A stretch of 64,000 nt of DNA, taken from positions 62,001 through 126,000 of the forward strand of contig CAJNDS010000488.1 in assembly GCA_905221605.1 (NCBI GenBank). The letters run 5' to 3'. Source of the DNA: Symbiodinium natans (lineage: Eukaryota > Sar > Dinophyceae > Suessiales > Symbiodiniaceae). Below, in pieces: positions 54,901 to 61,876 of the stretch. The number at the start of each line of letters is the position of its first letter. Position 1 is the stretch's first letter. The position numbers and the translations under genes were made by a program. The notes under the pieces are model-generated. The model searched no databases. It was given only the letters and a program-made list of their open reading frames with translations, and was not told where the DNA came from.

Positions 54901-56005
54901 CCAGTGCCTGAGTGGCGCGTAACAAGTCCCACCTGGCCATTCTCGCAGCGAACAAAACCTTCATGAGTACACGGCTAGCAATAGGTTGCAGCTTACCACT
55001 AGGTTCATTGTTCTCCAGAACTTTTGCTACCCGGTTCTCATGAAAAGGAGTCGCTACGTGCTTCAGGGATTTCTTGTCGACCTTGGCCAACTCACAGTAC
55101 CTATCAACACAGGACACCAAGAAATCTCGCATGTCGTAGTACACAACGTTCACGGGCACAGTCATGGAAGGGGTTTTTCCCTGACTGATTGATTCAGTGC
55201 TCTTGAACTTACTCTGTCGTGCTTCTCGTTTAGCTTCGGCTTTGGACCGCTTGGGTTTATTGTGCTTAGCTGCGAGAGCATGAGAAAAGTCCTCGTCACT
55301 GACCTCAGTGATGGGGAAATATGTTCTCCCAGTCCACCAACCTGATTGGTCCGCGGGGCCCCCCTGATTCAAGTCATCATGGATAGGGTCCCTACCATCA
55401 TCAAACACCGTGATTCGTTGACGGCTTATGTGGGGGAATTTCGACACGTCGTCCTGCGTAGGCACATAAAGTTTCCTACGAGGATATATGTGATGCCTAA
55501 CGACTGCAGCTAACTCAGCGTCGACCTCCCAGAAGTCCTCTTTGCGGTTCGGCCGGACTTGGTAGTCGGCAGCTGGGCTAGCGTGCTTCTTGTCGAAGAC
55601 GTAAGCAAATGGGTGGTCCTCCCGTGAAAGCTGGACCTGATTTTGCTCAACGTGATGACACCCGAAGTACCGCCCCAAGACCTCGGCTGGTTCCATGTCA
55701 ATCACCTTAGCTATCAACTCCCAACCTTTGTTGATTTTGTCTTGGGGGCCGGCCATCTTGAAGTCATCAACGTACACAACAAGCAACAAATCTAGTTCAG
55801 CATGGTAGAAAACAGAATGCCAAATGTCGGGTAGAACTGCAGTAAAACCAACACTCTCTAACTGTTCTGTACAGTACCTCTCCCAGATACCACCTGAGTC
55901 AGGGTGGCCGTACAAAGCGAGCCTGAGTGGGCAAACAGGATCTTCATACCCAGACCATTCTTTAGGCCATCTGTTTCGAGGGAGACGAACCCATGTTTCA
56001 ATGCC
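48968..56005 (-). CDS. Copia pol C-part: RT core, RNase H and cargo domains
   Basis: One frame of about 2,345 codons; residues below are numbered from the ATG at 55915. The frame is open upstream to 56005 and includes the RT strand TWVRLPRNRWPKEW. RT YVDD is at 48-51. RNase H (about 375-595) has CDADHAG, STESE, LEDNQA and VADIFTKPF. Then follow: a 2OG-Fe(II) dioxygenase-like domain (675-815; H734-x-D736, H801, R810), a C5-methyltransferase-like domain (858-1030; PC at 927-928), an SGNH-like hydrolase domain (1210-1430; S1222, G1261, N1299, D1406-x-x-H1409), an acidic/charged linker, a Tpt1/KptA-like domain (1660-1830), another acidic linker and a zinc ribbon (C2025, C2028, C2039, C2042). The last 250 residues are unrecognised. 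It would be made as part of a Gag-Pol polyprotein and cut by the element protease. No stop interrupts the cargo, which argues for recent selection or very recent insertion. Confidence 0.85.
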   Translation of the reverse strand, partial: GIETWVRLPRNRWPKEWSGYEDPVCPLRLALYGHPDSGGIWERYCTEQLESVGFTAVLPDIWHSVFYHAELDLLLVVYVDDFKMAGPQDKINKGWELIAKVIDMEPAEVLGRYFGCHHVEQNQVQLSREDHPFAYVFDKKHASPAADYQVRPNRKEDFWEVDAELAAVVRHHIYPRRKLYVPTQDDVSKFPHISRQRITVFDDGRDPIHDDLNQGGPADQSGWWTGRTYFPITEVSDEDFSHALAAKHNKPKRSKAEAKREARQSKFKSTESISQGKTPSMTVPVNVVYYDMRDFLVSCVDRYCELAKVDKKSLKHVATPFHENRVAKVLENNEPSGKLQPIASRVLMKVLFAARMARWDLLRATQALASRVTKWSRDCDVALHRLISYINSSLEVRMRGFIGDRIQDCKLWMFCDADHAGSHDSKSTSGCALYLVGPNTYFPLNAFSKKQTSITTSSTESEVVAANQGIRAQGLPSLSLWIFLWREVASRTASYQARPKTKPNQRENDIIARIDPELDEIRYGECRADGQSVSDLNGLKVHLSPKFAVQLLEDNQATITILLKGDSEKLRHTDRTQRISFAWIKQQFERNFFEMINVDTKEQVADIFTKPFADRGKWEHALRLIAHVDAPLQGGRQSKAHESDAHLINKPVVHAHPVVKPSGDPCAVAAELTKDRDFSTKALLRVAQIMYPNKTKRKMIKLDNRSYYHIFGQWSYGGMQGVTKATRRWPQIARFLNGVVQAHAPKDFTWNSVLLNSCTSASVHKDHGNAKDSMSFALSVGDFKDGELWFADPLVPSENAIVRVGPNGKRLRGRAVSTLNKAIIFDPRKLHCVLPFTGTRFSIVAYTSRSQDALQDQELNSLKTLGFRLPPRAASAASAREYSRPLGFKRIIVEFCCSPNSKLGQDRSASQGCYVLRVTSEDDVLKDSTLTSVVQKISTLCDEGGASKPILVYASLPCTGGCPWNRMTPDSPKWEQHQELFCRLLKQFRKFIRKLKEYKPQVAFELPKDCDYWKWDHVQHMVNDFGLEFYRCDGCMLGITNYQGLPLRKAWTIASSIPLQRLAAHKCDRSHVHGESRGQDLKDSENYSHAMTDCIHIDWKSFCDRRSNYAACAQQQFSCDHKHVCTRKAEQTNALAACCILAAEFCAPDMEATNAGIVAPTEVLRQWWDRRLWETSLSSEYRTMAPFQEDEASVNNFYKYLPRPLACEYALSDVREAGLVAKIGKLTDQGLAMLQPESTRGRLRYLVIVADSTTTFLTEGNWKTDLLADIKANRGNAFPHHLGVEYIPTWGANLTRLVELAVGKVTQLERETGASGQVSIDLMMIWNGNEFVGERGLFLDPGFKSKTEWLRGYPHMAKGSWEFIGPKVLREIGKLADLQSRASVGTVLLTSATDAASYCLPRDWGTIMADLLDYAAQLGLAVKHFNTPASQIRKFDHFHFQEDSAYRLQLLRWLGFTARIMVLRHQCSFFKEADIDLILQNYGHVSKPNVKFAVDVQVEEKLLNHFRKGRVAPTYQPLVEADPWDDIYFQGPQEQFPDTAPNHFVHRDFKDHVHLGDGEYVTREDYDEMIKKSEENAPRPGEAVVVPSSSSTARETKEKLLARGEVYSRQRTDPESSAPKRAKKGPHEADYDEPIKSGYYTTDDDWCLVDMLGLDWDAIHLCPPEGEAEWVDILQDEMPNFKYVNIPQHHKTALSGIVRGKIVPGLQGDGLWCSTRRILEAWNKKTNKDYGLGMLLTVVKNDNRSRFQLRIDRNHPLAEYYGLGGYPTLIRANQGISKDAMKGVPDSILAEAWFSMIPEAEMDVHSATWEGRPVLPLEKIPRRLYHRTYKDRAFAILDSCFIPGHHTANAFVYFADREVGPGENVPGVRSDRPVEIVINTMEALSQGAGLFYSRSDGVLCREAISGSTVLYIRDTRTDEILWSATDGSEGREEEENAPQVEEAESSGSMVVEAVGPLQEAQEEPDVEHEEAPLVKEEFDVPILEEVESTVPELPHLRVRLNTDADVIEVSPSGRNRLTEGQLQVVPDEGMATRSTAPATQAPRPGWNRGITQVQCVSCGKLRLEGQHKCFHCGYYVTRGATQSAFRMWMARERSHVLDALAEQFGKGLWELDAAKIRQAAGTHDLRGQQSVDGRAIMLARQNLKGFMKHGYTSMVDKFDQDDTYAIHAIKGGWTRRRLTIQDCVACAYLPNQGRSREQRELGYGSNKAWENKKVNHEGLARMVFFDKNADDLVLAGLIDDPNLEPMGYAWLGNFMGVKEFARTIRVTRAVSHILTFTEGIIGIPDFDEEEHLAVFLAEILSENYGGAKETCRRMKESAEASRAAQARADARRTSQNAPPFWGGRS
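49790..49843 (-). other. Zinc-ribbon motif in the Copia polyprotein
   Basis: CVSCGK and CFHCG give C-x2-C-x10-C-x2-C, a classic zinc ribbon. It probably binds nucleic acid or protein; the target is unknown. Confidence 0.7.
50426..50938 (-). other. Tpt1/KptA (RNA 2'-phosphotransferase)-like domain
   Basis: Residues about 1660-1830 of the C-part. A winged-helix-like part (ALSGIVRGK, then GDGLWCSTRRIL and LLTVVKNDNRSRFQLRIDR) is followed by IRANQGIS and, further on, LYHRTYKDRAFAILDSCFIP and FVYFAD. This order and spacing follow Tpt1/KptA, which moves a 2'-phosphate from RNA to NAD+. Known members have LRH, I-R-A-x-Q-G-H-S, H-G-T and R-x-H-V. Here the first His is Gly, the GHS His is Ile, and the last Arg-x-His is missing. 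It may bind RNA or NAD without the classic activity. Confidence 0.6.
51626..52288 (-). other. SGNH-hydrolase-like domain
   Basis: Residues about 1210-1430. VIVADSTTTF (Ser block), TWGANLTRLV (Gly block), MIWNGNE (Asn block) and KFDHFHF (Asp-x-x-His) occur in the order of SGNH/GDSL esterases. These blocks are short and the first lacks the usual Gly before Asp-Ser, so the call is moderate. Substrate unknown. Confidence 0.45.
52826..53344 (-). other. Cytosine-methyltransferase-like domain
   Basis: Residues about 858-1030. IIVEFCCSPNSKLGQ sits where a SAM-binding loop would be, followed by VYASLPCTGGCPWN (cf. the catalytic Pro-Cys of motif IV), VAFELPKDCDYW (cf. ENV, motif VI) and LGITNYQGLPLRKAWTIA (cf. 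motif VIII). The order matches C5-DNA methyltransferases, but the glycine loop and ENV are altered. It may be a distinct branch or not an active methylase. Confidence 0.45.
53471..53893 (-). other. 2OG-Fe(II) dioxygenase-like domain
   Basis: Residues about 675-815. The iron-binding facial triad is visible: HKD (H734, D736) and LHCVLPFTGTRFSI (H801), with Arg nine residues on (R810) as the 2-oxoglutarate ligand. Core strands MSFALSVGDFKDGELWF and RAVSTLNKAIIFDP lie between. The family hydroxylates proteins or nucleic acids; the substrate here is unknown. Confidence 0.65.
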
Positions 56006-58403
56006 TTAAAAGGGCTTGTGTGTATGCGGCGATGCCATCAGCCTGCTGTTTCACGTACCCGGGTTGGCTACCAAACACATCGATGATTTTCCCGGCCTCC
56101 ATGCTAGCGGGGCTTGATCCTAGTTCGGCGAAAATGGCGTGATCGTGGTTTTCGTCCTGGACATTATTGCCCTGGAAGACACTACGACCCTTCCATTTCT
56201 TCTGGGGGTGCCCGTCCGGGAGTTCATCCCCCTTGACCGAACAAATCTCAAAGATTTTCCCGAAATGGGCCTTGACATTCTTGTGTTTGGCTTCCGCGGC
56301 AACATCCCGGTACTCTCGAACCTTCTTTTCGAGCCAGCAAGACTTATCGGCAAGTTTCTTCCACTCTCGGTCCATGGCTTCTTTAGCAGCGGGAGTACTT
56401 TCGATCTCTTTAGGCCCGACAACCCTGGCAACAACAGCAAACATCTCACTCGCAACCTGACCAAGTTTGGCCCAATACAAGGACGCCATGCGGTCCCTAT
56501 GGGGCTCGGGGTCAGGCTCGGCGATGACAGGCATGGCCGGGGAGTCTCTAAGGGCCTTGCGAGCATCTTCCTCGGCTTCACGAGCCTTTTTGCGTTCGAA
56601 TCTTTCAATGTCAGCCTCCCGTTGTGCCTTGGAATACATGTGCCAAAATTCCGAAGGGGTATCAGGTGGCCTTTTGGAACCTTTCTTATCTCTAACCAAC
56701 CTCACCCCGTCCCAGTTATACCCTTTGGGGACTTTCTTCCCGTCAGGCATGGTTTTGGGGTCATGTCTTGGTAGAGTAGATGAGGCCTTAGGCGTGGATG
56801 TTGCTTCCTTAGAAGATCCAGGAGCATCCCTCCCCAGCCAGTCCTCCACAGCTCCGACATCTTCGGGAACATAGTCCTCGTTTTCCTGGGCCACTTGGTC
56901 CAAGTACTCGGACAAACGATCCTTCAAATCGGAGCCGTCCAAATCAGGCACACCGGGCGGAGGCAAAGGCTCGTCCGGCGAATCCCCAGGCGGGGCGCGT
57001 GTTCCGGCACCTTCTGTGTCTCCCCACGAGCAGTCCTGATCTGCGAGGGTCGGCTTACGGAGGCTCTCCTGCAGTGCGAGCTGTTCGGATCTCATTGGGA
57101 ATGTGAAATCCCCGGGCAACAGCTCCATTCGCTTCGACCTCAGGATGGGAAAGTTTCCTATTTCGAACGCAAAGTCACAACCCTTGACGGGGGTAACGAG
57201 GTATTCCTCCTTCCAAACGAAGCCAGGTTGAATGTGGTAACCAAGAAATATTCCCTCAACACCAGTCGGCGCAAACTTGGAGCTCGCAGGAATGTTCTGT
57301 TTGGGGTTGTTCCAGTACAACACACGTGCACCAAAAGGAATCATTATCCCTGAAAACGGTTCCCCATACCTGGCCTCCCAGGGAACAATCCCGTTGTCAA
57401 GCCTCTTAGTTGCATTAAGTGCCATCGCATGGTGTTGGGCGGCCAACGGCCAAAGCTTGTCGGGGAGACCCGCCTGAACAAGGTTGGAGCGGGTACCCTC
57501 CAAGATCGTCCGAATTTCTCTTTCGATTACCGACTTGTTGGTGTCCACATATTCGCGGGATGTAACATGTCGGACACCTAGGCTTTTGATAGCGGCATGA
57601 AGTTCAGGTGCGTTGTCTGAGTAGAAAACGCCGACTGCATCTTCTTGACCTAGGAAGTGAAGAAGGTCTTCAAAACACTGATCGCTTGACTTAGTCGGAG
57701 AGGGGTAGACGTAACGAAATTTGGTGAACACGTCCTTAACAACAAGTGCGACCCTTTCGTCCTGGAACCCATGATCACGAAGGTCACGAGTGATGATATG
57801 GTCAACCGTGATGTGATCCCCAAAGGCCTTTGACACAATGGTACTTGAGCCCCCCTTTTTGCGGGCTTGGGGAGCCAACATCTTTGCACGCTGACATACC
57901 TCGCAGAACGGATTCTTGGGCCTGTGCGAGAACAAGTGCTCAACAGATTTGGCTTCAGCTTTCAGATCGGCCTCTGCAAGACTGCGGGCGTTTCCTTCGT
58001 TGTCACTGTCAGGTTCAACATCGGGGTCTTCGAAGATAGTGAGGCTCAGGATTGGATTACCCTCCAGTCGGGCAACTTTGTTGTCAAGCTCCCTGACGTT
58101 CACTTTATCCTCAACCTTGACCCAAGAACCTTCCCTGAACAACCAAGTAGATCTGACTTCGCATCTTGGAAACCTTGGTGTAGCAGTACGAAACGTCTTT
58201 GGTTTGTGTCCGACAATCAAGTACTTAGCATTTGGGTGCGAAACCCAACCTGTTCTTTTGAGCTTCTCTTTGGGGATATCTATCGGCGGCACCTCATTGA
58301 TGGCTGCGGAGATCTCAGGATCGGGGTGCTCGACCACTGGGTCTCGTTCCTCTGCTGCTCCTGCGAAAGCCTCGGCCGGCCCTATTGGGCGGCAGTTTTC
58401 TGA
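55998..58403 (-). CDS. Copia pol N-part: integrase and start of RT
   Basis: About 802 codons, entered by a -1 shift at 58403-58409; an independent start could be the GTG at 58335-58337, but the frame is open upstream. Residues below count from 58337. Integrase HHCC zinc motif: H134, H138, C145, C148. Catalytic Asp179 (ITVDHI), Asp241 (YSDNAPEL) and Glu272 (VIEREIR), with 30 residues between the last two instead of the usual 35. A linker rich in Pro, Asp and Lys (about 420-600) precedes the RT entry (KLADKSCWLEKK, GRSVFQGNNVQDE, ADGIAAYTQALL). The frame stops at 55998 while RT similarity continues one base over, in the next feature. Confidence 0.85.
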   Translation of the reverse strand, partial: SENCRPIGPAEAFAGAAEERDPVVEHPDPEISAAINEVPPIDIPKEKLKRTGWVSHPNAKYLIVGHKPKTFRTATPRFPRCEVRSTWLFREGSWVKVEDKVNVRELDNKVARLEGNPILSLTIFEDPDVEPDSDNEGNARSLAEADLKAEAKSVEHLFSHRPKNPFCEVCQRAKMLAPQARKKGGSSTIVSKAFGDHITVDHIITRDLRDHGFQDERVALVVKDVFTKFRYVYPSPTKSSDQCFEDLLHFLGQEDAVGVFYSDNAPELHAAIKSLGVRHVTSREYVDTNKSVIEREIRTILEGTRSNLVQAGLPDKLWPLAAQHHAMALNATKRLDNGIVPWEARYGEPFSGIMIPFGARVLYWNNPKQNIPASSKFAPTGVEGIFLGYHIQPGFVWKEEYLVTPVKGCDFAFEIGNFPILRSKRMELLPGDFTFPMRSEQLALQESLRKPTLADQDCSWGDTEGAGTRAPPGDSPDEPLPPPGVPDLDGSDLKDRLSEYLDQVAQENEDYVPEDVGAVEDWLGRDAPGSSKEATSTPKASSTLPRHDPKTMPDGKKVPKGYNWDGVRLVRDKKGSKRPPDTPSEFWHMYSKAQREADIERFERKKAREAEEDARKALRDSPAMPVIAEPDPEPHRDRMASLYWAKLGQVASEMFAVVARVVGPKEIESTPAAKEAMDREWKKLADKSCWLEKKVREYRDVAAEAKHKNVKAHFGKIFEICSVKGDELPDGHPQKKWKGRSVFQGNNVQDENHDHAIFAELGSSPASMEAGKIIDVFGSQPGYVKQQADGIAAYTQALLRH

Positions 58404-58409
58404 AAACCC
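58375..58409 (-). promoter_or_regulatory. -1 ribosomal frameshift signal between gag-protease and pol
   Basis: The minus-strand heptamer G-GGT-TTT is in the gag frame (58403-58409). After a 9-base spacer comes a stem GCCGCCC / GGGCCGGC with one bulged C and loop AATA (58375-58393). The gag stop TAG lies within the stem-loop. Slipping back one base joins gag-protease to the integrase frame exactly. Confidence 0.65.
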
Positions 58410-61400
58410 TCGGACAAAACTGGTCGTCCGAGAGAACCTGAGGCTTCCTCCTTAGCGCTTGGAGCGGCCATTGCTCCTCCCCCTAGCACAGGGACCATAA
58501 CTCTCATCCTACACCTTAGTCTTTGACCATTGGGCGCAACAAAGTAAGGCGGCCTTTTGGGGTACCAGTGGAACTCATAACCGTCCTCCATGCACCTTCT
58601 GCCTACGGAGCAAACAGGAGGGGTGCTGTTGAGAACATAGAACTCTAGCTCTTTGCCAAACTCCGGGAAGTCGATCCTAACCGACTTGTCACCTTTGACG
58701 TTACCATTAGCAGTGATGAGATTCACTTGTCGTAATGCGTTGCCTACTGGCTCTTCGCCGAAGTACATAGCACGATCGGCTTCGCTGATAAGGTCCTCCT
58801 CGCTTCCTGTGTCAGCAAGGAATTCTAAGGGCGTGGCGATCCCTGGACAAGCGATCTCTGAGCTCTCAACAACGTGCTTGCACATCCCACACATGAGAGA
58901 ATCAGGCTCATCACACTCTAAGTGGCAATCGGTTTTCTCTCCCCCCTCATGCCGGGCAAGAAGCATCTTGAGTTCCCTTGCGTTCCTAATTGCAACCTGA
59001 AGGTCATTAGCGTCAGGCTTAGGGCAGTTTTCCGCATCAGCATAGCAAGTATTGTACCTGCGAACTTTGTAGGAATGTTTGTACCCCTTTCCCTCAAAGG
59101 GGATTTCCCTGACTTTGGGTTTGTCAGAAAACCTGACCTTCTTGTTTTGTTCTTTGATCTTGAAAATAGTCTTGCCGGTCCACGGCGTCCTATCGCCGGT
59201 TCCCCCTCTTCCCTCTTTCCAGTCCCAGTTCTCCTTTGCAGTGTACGGAGAAATGGGAAGCGTCTTGATCACTTTGGCCTTACCCTTCAACCTTTCAAGA
59301 GCAACAGGACATGACACTTCGGGCTTGTACATAGTACTTCTGTACTTCAAATGGTGCCTAACAGCTTCACCCCTTTTGAAGTCTACTTCCCAGTAGTCTT
59401 CGTCCCCATCTTGTGGTTCACTCTCCTCAGGACCAGCTGAGGCTGCAGCCGCAAGCGAGATGCAGCATGCGGCCTTCCTGTCCTTTTCCTTAGAGCGTCC
59501 ACGGCTTGATTTCCTGCGCGTTGGCGCGGGTGACGGGGACCTTGGTTTGTCTGGGCCCTTAGGGGCCGGGGCTGCGTTTTCACCACCTGAGGGAGTAGGG
59601 CTCGGTTCCCTATGCAAGAAACGACACTTATCTCCCCTAGTGCACTTTCCCTTCTTCCAAAACGTGCAGACCTGTTTCTTCTTCGGGGCAGTGCGAACAG
59701 GGGATTGCGAACGGGGTTTGTGCGAAAACTTGCACTTGTCACCCCTGGTGCACTTACCCTTTTGAAAGTCGTAGCAAACTGGCTTTGGGCTTTGTGATCG
59801 GCTAGGTGATCTAGATCTGGATGGGGTCCTAGAGCGAGACCTGGACTTTGAATTAGACTGGCTACCGGCAGAGCGGTCCCTTCCGCGGCCACTCCTCGAC
59901 GGAGGGCGTGTCGGCCTTCCGCCTTCAACAACAGGAGCACCAAACTTGTCCCCATGAGACTTGGCGATTCTATCCCTGTTCTTGCGCATCCTTTCACGGG
60001 TCAACAAATCCCGGATTGACTTCAACAAGAACGCATAGGAGTGTGAGGCAGAACCCTCTTTCGCCCTGTCGTAGATTTCCAAATCATACTTCATTCTTGA
60101 GGACTTTCGGATTTGCCGAAGAAGGATGTCACGCAGAACCATTTCTTCTGGGACATGACTCATGCCAGCAATGACTGATTCCCAATTGTGCAGAAATGTG
60201 GTTAGATCGTCACTATGCAGCGTAACCTTCAAAAGGTCTTCTACCGAATAGAGCGATCCTACCTCTTCATTTGTTTTGAAGTACTGGTCAAACATGAGCA
60301 AGACCTGGCGTCCTCGTACGGCACGTCCTTGAACCGCCTCGGTTTCCTTGAAAGTGAGTACCTGCCGAGATAACTCACCTTTGGCGACCTTAGTGAGAGC
60401 GGCTAGGATTTTGGTATCCAGCGTGAGAAACTTACCGGGTTCACGAAGCTTTTCATGATCAGCATTCTTAGAATACACCTCTAGAATCCAAGAGAAGGCT
60501 TCATCTGGTCTATCTGAAGCTGCCCTAACTGCCTCCCGTGTTGCGGTTTTCCATGCACGGTAGGTTTCGGGGTTAGGGAAATCCGGCAGGCGGATGGTTT
60601 CAGCTTCTTTATCCTTTGGTTTGTCATCTTCACCGCTTTTGTCTCCTTTAAGAAGCTTGGCGGCTTCAAGCAGCGCTTGCTGCGTCTGTGCGATTAAATC
60701 GGCTCCAGTAGCTGCCGGACCTCCCGGCGTGCCTGTTGGGGCCGCAAGACCAGGGGCTCCGGCGTTCAAACCACCACTAGAGGATCCTAGATTTGGGACG
60801 TTAGCTGATGCTGTTGGGGTCCCTGGGGCAGAAACCGGACCCTGTGGTCCCGTTGGAGTGGCAGTAGTTGCCACACCGCCAAAACTGAAGTTTGGAAACA
60901 ATGCCCTGATGTTCATCGGAATCACACTCGGATCTGAAAACTGAGGGGCACACGGAGCACTAAGCCCGGCGCTTGGCGCTGGAGCAACTGGGGCAGTGGC
61001 GCTGGGAAACTGAGCTTGCTGCGAGGGATTGATACCTAAATTCCTGTCCTGTTCGAGCTGGAGCGCGCGCTCCATTGATGACAATTCATCTTGGAGGGTC
61101 ATGTTTTGAATCCTCATTTGCTCTTCAGTTTCCAGGGCTATACTGCGGTACCTTTTCATTGCCTCATCATGCTCTCTCCCAAACCATTCCCCAATCTCGT
61201 TAATGCTTTCCCTCTTGTTTTGTTCAGCCTCTTCAACCAGAGTTGTCCTGAGACGAGTGATTTGCGAACCAACATCGGAAAAATGTTCTGACTGAAAATT
61301 GATTATCTGGTTTTGTTGCTGGAGTTCTGAAAAGAGACCTTGGGTCCTCGCGACAAAGCTATACCTTTGGCTAGCAATTTCAGACTCAAGTCTAGCAACG

Positions 61401-61813
61401 ACTTCCTCGTGCTGCCTGTTAGCCCTTTCTTCAACATCTGCGATTTGTTGATCGTGGGCTTCTTCAGCAGCTAGGCGGAACCTCTGGTGCCTGGACTCTG
61501 CTTCGTTCTCTAACTCAGTGAGGAGAAGTCTTGTTTGTTCAGGTGTTTCACCTATCGTGATGTTCTGCTGAAACTGTTGTCGGTACATGTGGATCTGCGG
61601 AGCTCCTAGTCCTACGAAAGGAGAAGGTGCGTTTGGCGCAAACACATTAGCTGCTGCTGCATTCTCTTCCAGCACTAGGCCACGGCCATCCGTAGACGGT
61701 GGCATAGCCAAAGTGCCTGAGAGGTCCATCTCCGCGGATTCTGCGTCTGTAAATCCGTCTGTACCGAGATCAGTTGCTACCTCGGTGGGGACCAGCTCGG
61801 GGCTGTCACCCAT
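58382..61813 (-). CDS. Copia gag and aspartic protease
   Basis: 1,143 codons from ATG 61813, 64 bp inside the 5' LTR. Long coiled coil at about 90-255, then a Pro/Gly/Ala linker, a capsid-like helical region (about 405-615; TYRAWKTATREAVRAA, LLMFDQYFKTNE, LHNWESVIAGM). An Arg-Ser-rich stretch (634-678) follows, then two CCCH zinc fingers (C680-x7-C-x5-C-x3-H698 and C716-x7-C-x5-C-x3-H734) in place of the usual CCHC knuckle. The module DYWEVD...VRHH (806-883) is repeated in pol. Protease active site FLADTGSEEDL at 999-1008 (Asp1001). Gag packages the RNA; the protease cuts the polyprotein. The frame ends TAG within the frameshift stem-loop. Confidence 0.88.
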   Translation of the reverse strand: MGDSPELVPTEVATDLGTDGFTDAESAEMDLSGTLAMPPSTDGRGLVLEENAAAANVFAPNAPSPFVGLGAPQIHMYRQQFQQNITIGETPEQTRLLLTELENEAESRHQRFRLAAEEAHDQQIADVEERANRQHEEVVARLESEIASQRYSFVARTQGLFSELQQQNQIINFQSEHFSDVGSQITRLRTTLVEEAEQNKRESINEIGEWFGREHDEAMKRYRSIALETEEQMRIQNMTLQDELSSMERALQLEQDRNLGINPSQQAQFPSATAPVAPAPSAGLSAPCAPQFSDPSVIPMNIRALFPNFSFGGVATTATPTGPQGPVSAPGTPTASANVPNLGSSSGGLNAGAPGLAAPTGTPGGPAATGADLIAQTQQALLEAAKLLKGDKSGEDDKPKDKEAETIRLPDFPNPETYRAWKTATREAVRAASDRPDEAFSWILEVYSKNADHEKLREPGKFLTLDTKILAALTKVAKGELSRQVLTFKETEAVQGRAVRGRQVLLMFDQYFKTNEEVGSLYSVEDLLKVTLHSDDLTTFLHNWESVIAGMSHVPEEMVLRDILLRQIRKSSRMKYDLEIYDRAKEGSASHSYAFLLKSIRDLLTRERMRKNRDRIAKSHGDKFGAPVVEGGRPTRPPSRSGRGRDRSAGSQSNSKSRSRSRTPSRSRSPSRSQSPKPVCYDFQKGKCTRGDKCKFSHKPRSQSPVRTAPKKKQVCTFWKKGKCTRGDKCRFLHREPSPTPSGGENAAPAPKGPDKPRSPSPAPTRRKSSRGRSKEKDRKAACCISLAAAASAGPEESEPQDGDEDYWEVDFKRGEAVRHHLKYRSTMYKPEVSCPVALERLKGKAKVIKTLPISPYTAKENWDWKEGRGGTGDRTPWTGKTIFKIKEQNKKVRFSDKPKVREIPFEGKGYKHSYKVRRYNTCYADAENCPKPDANDLQVAIRNARELKMLLARHEGGEKTDCHLECDEPDSLMCGMCKHVVESSEIACPGIATPLEFLADTGSEEDLISEADRAMYFGEEPVGNALRQVNLITANGNVKGDKSVRIDFPEFGKELEFYVLNSTPPVCSVGRRCMEDGYEFHWYPKRPPYFVAPNGQRLRCRMRVMVPVLGGGAMAAPSAKEEASGSLGRPVLSEGFQKTAAQ
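59612..59776 (-). other. Tandem CCCH zinc fingers in Gag
   Basis: Two C-x7-C-x5-C-x3-H fingers with near-identical cores (GKCTRGDKC), 17 residues apart. This is close to the spacing of RNA-binding tandem CCCH proteins such as tristetraprolin. They probably bind the element RNA. Confidence 0.8.
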
Positions 61814-61860
61814 GCACTGAGTCGAAACTCCAGGTCAGTGGTGCCGCAAGCTCCGGGGAG

Positions 61861-61876
61861 CCTACGGCTGATAACC
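61861..61876 (-). promoter_or_regulatory. Candidate primer-binding site
   Basis: Minus-strand GGTTATCAGCCGTAGG directly follows the 5' LTR. It resembles the Met-tRNA-type Copia site TGGTATCAGAGC only in part. A tRNA ending CTGATAACC(A), or an internal tRNA fragment, could prime here. Confidence 0.5.
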
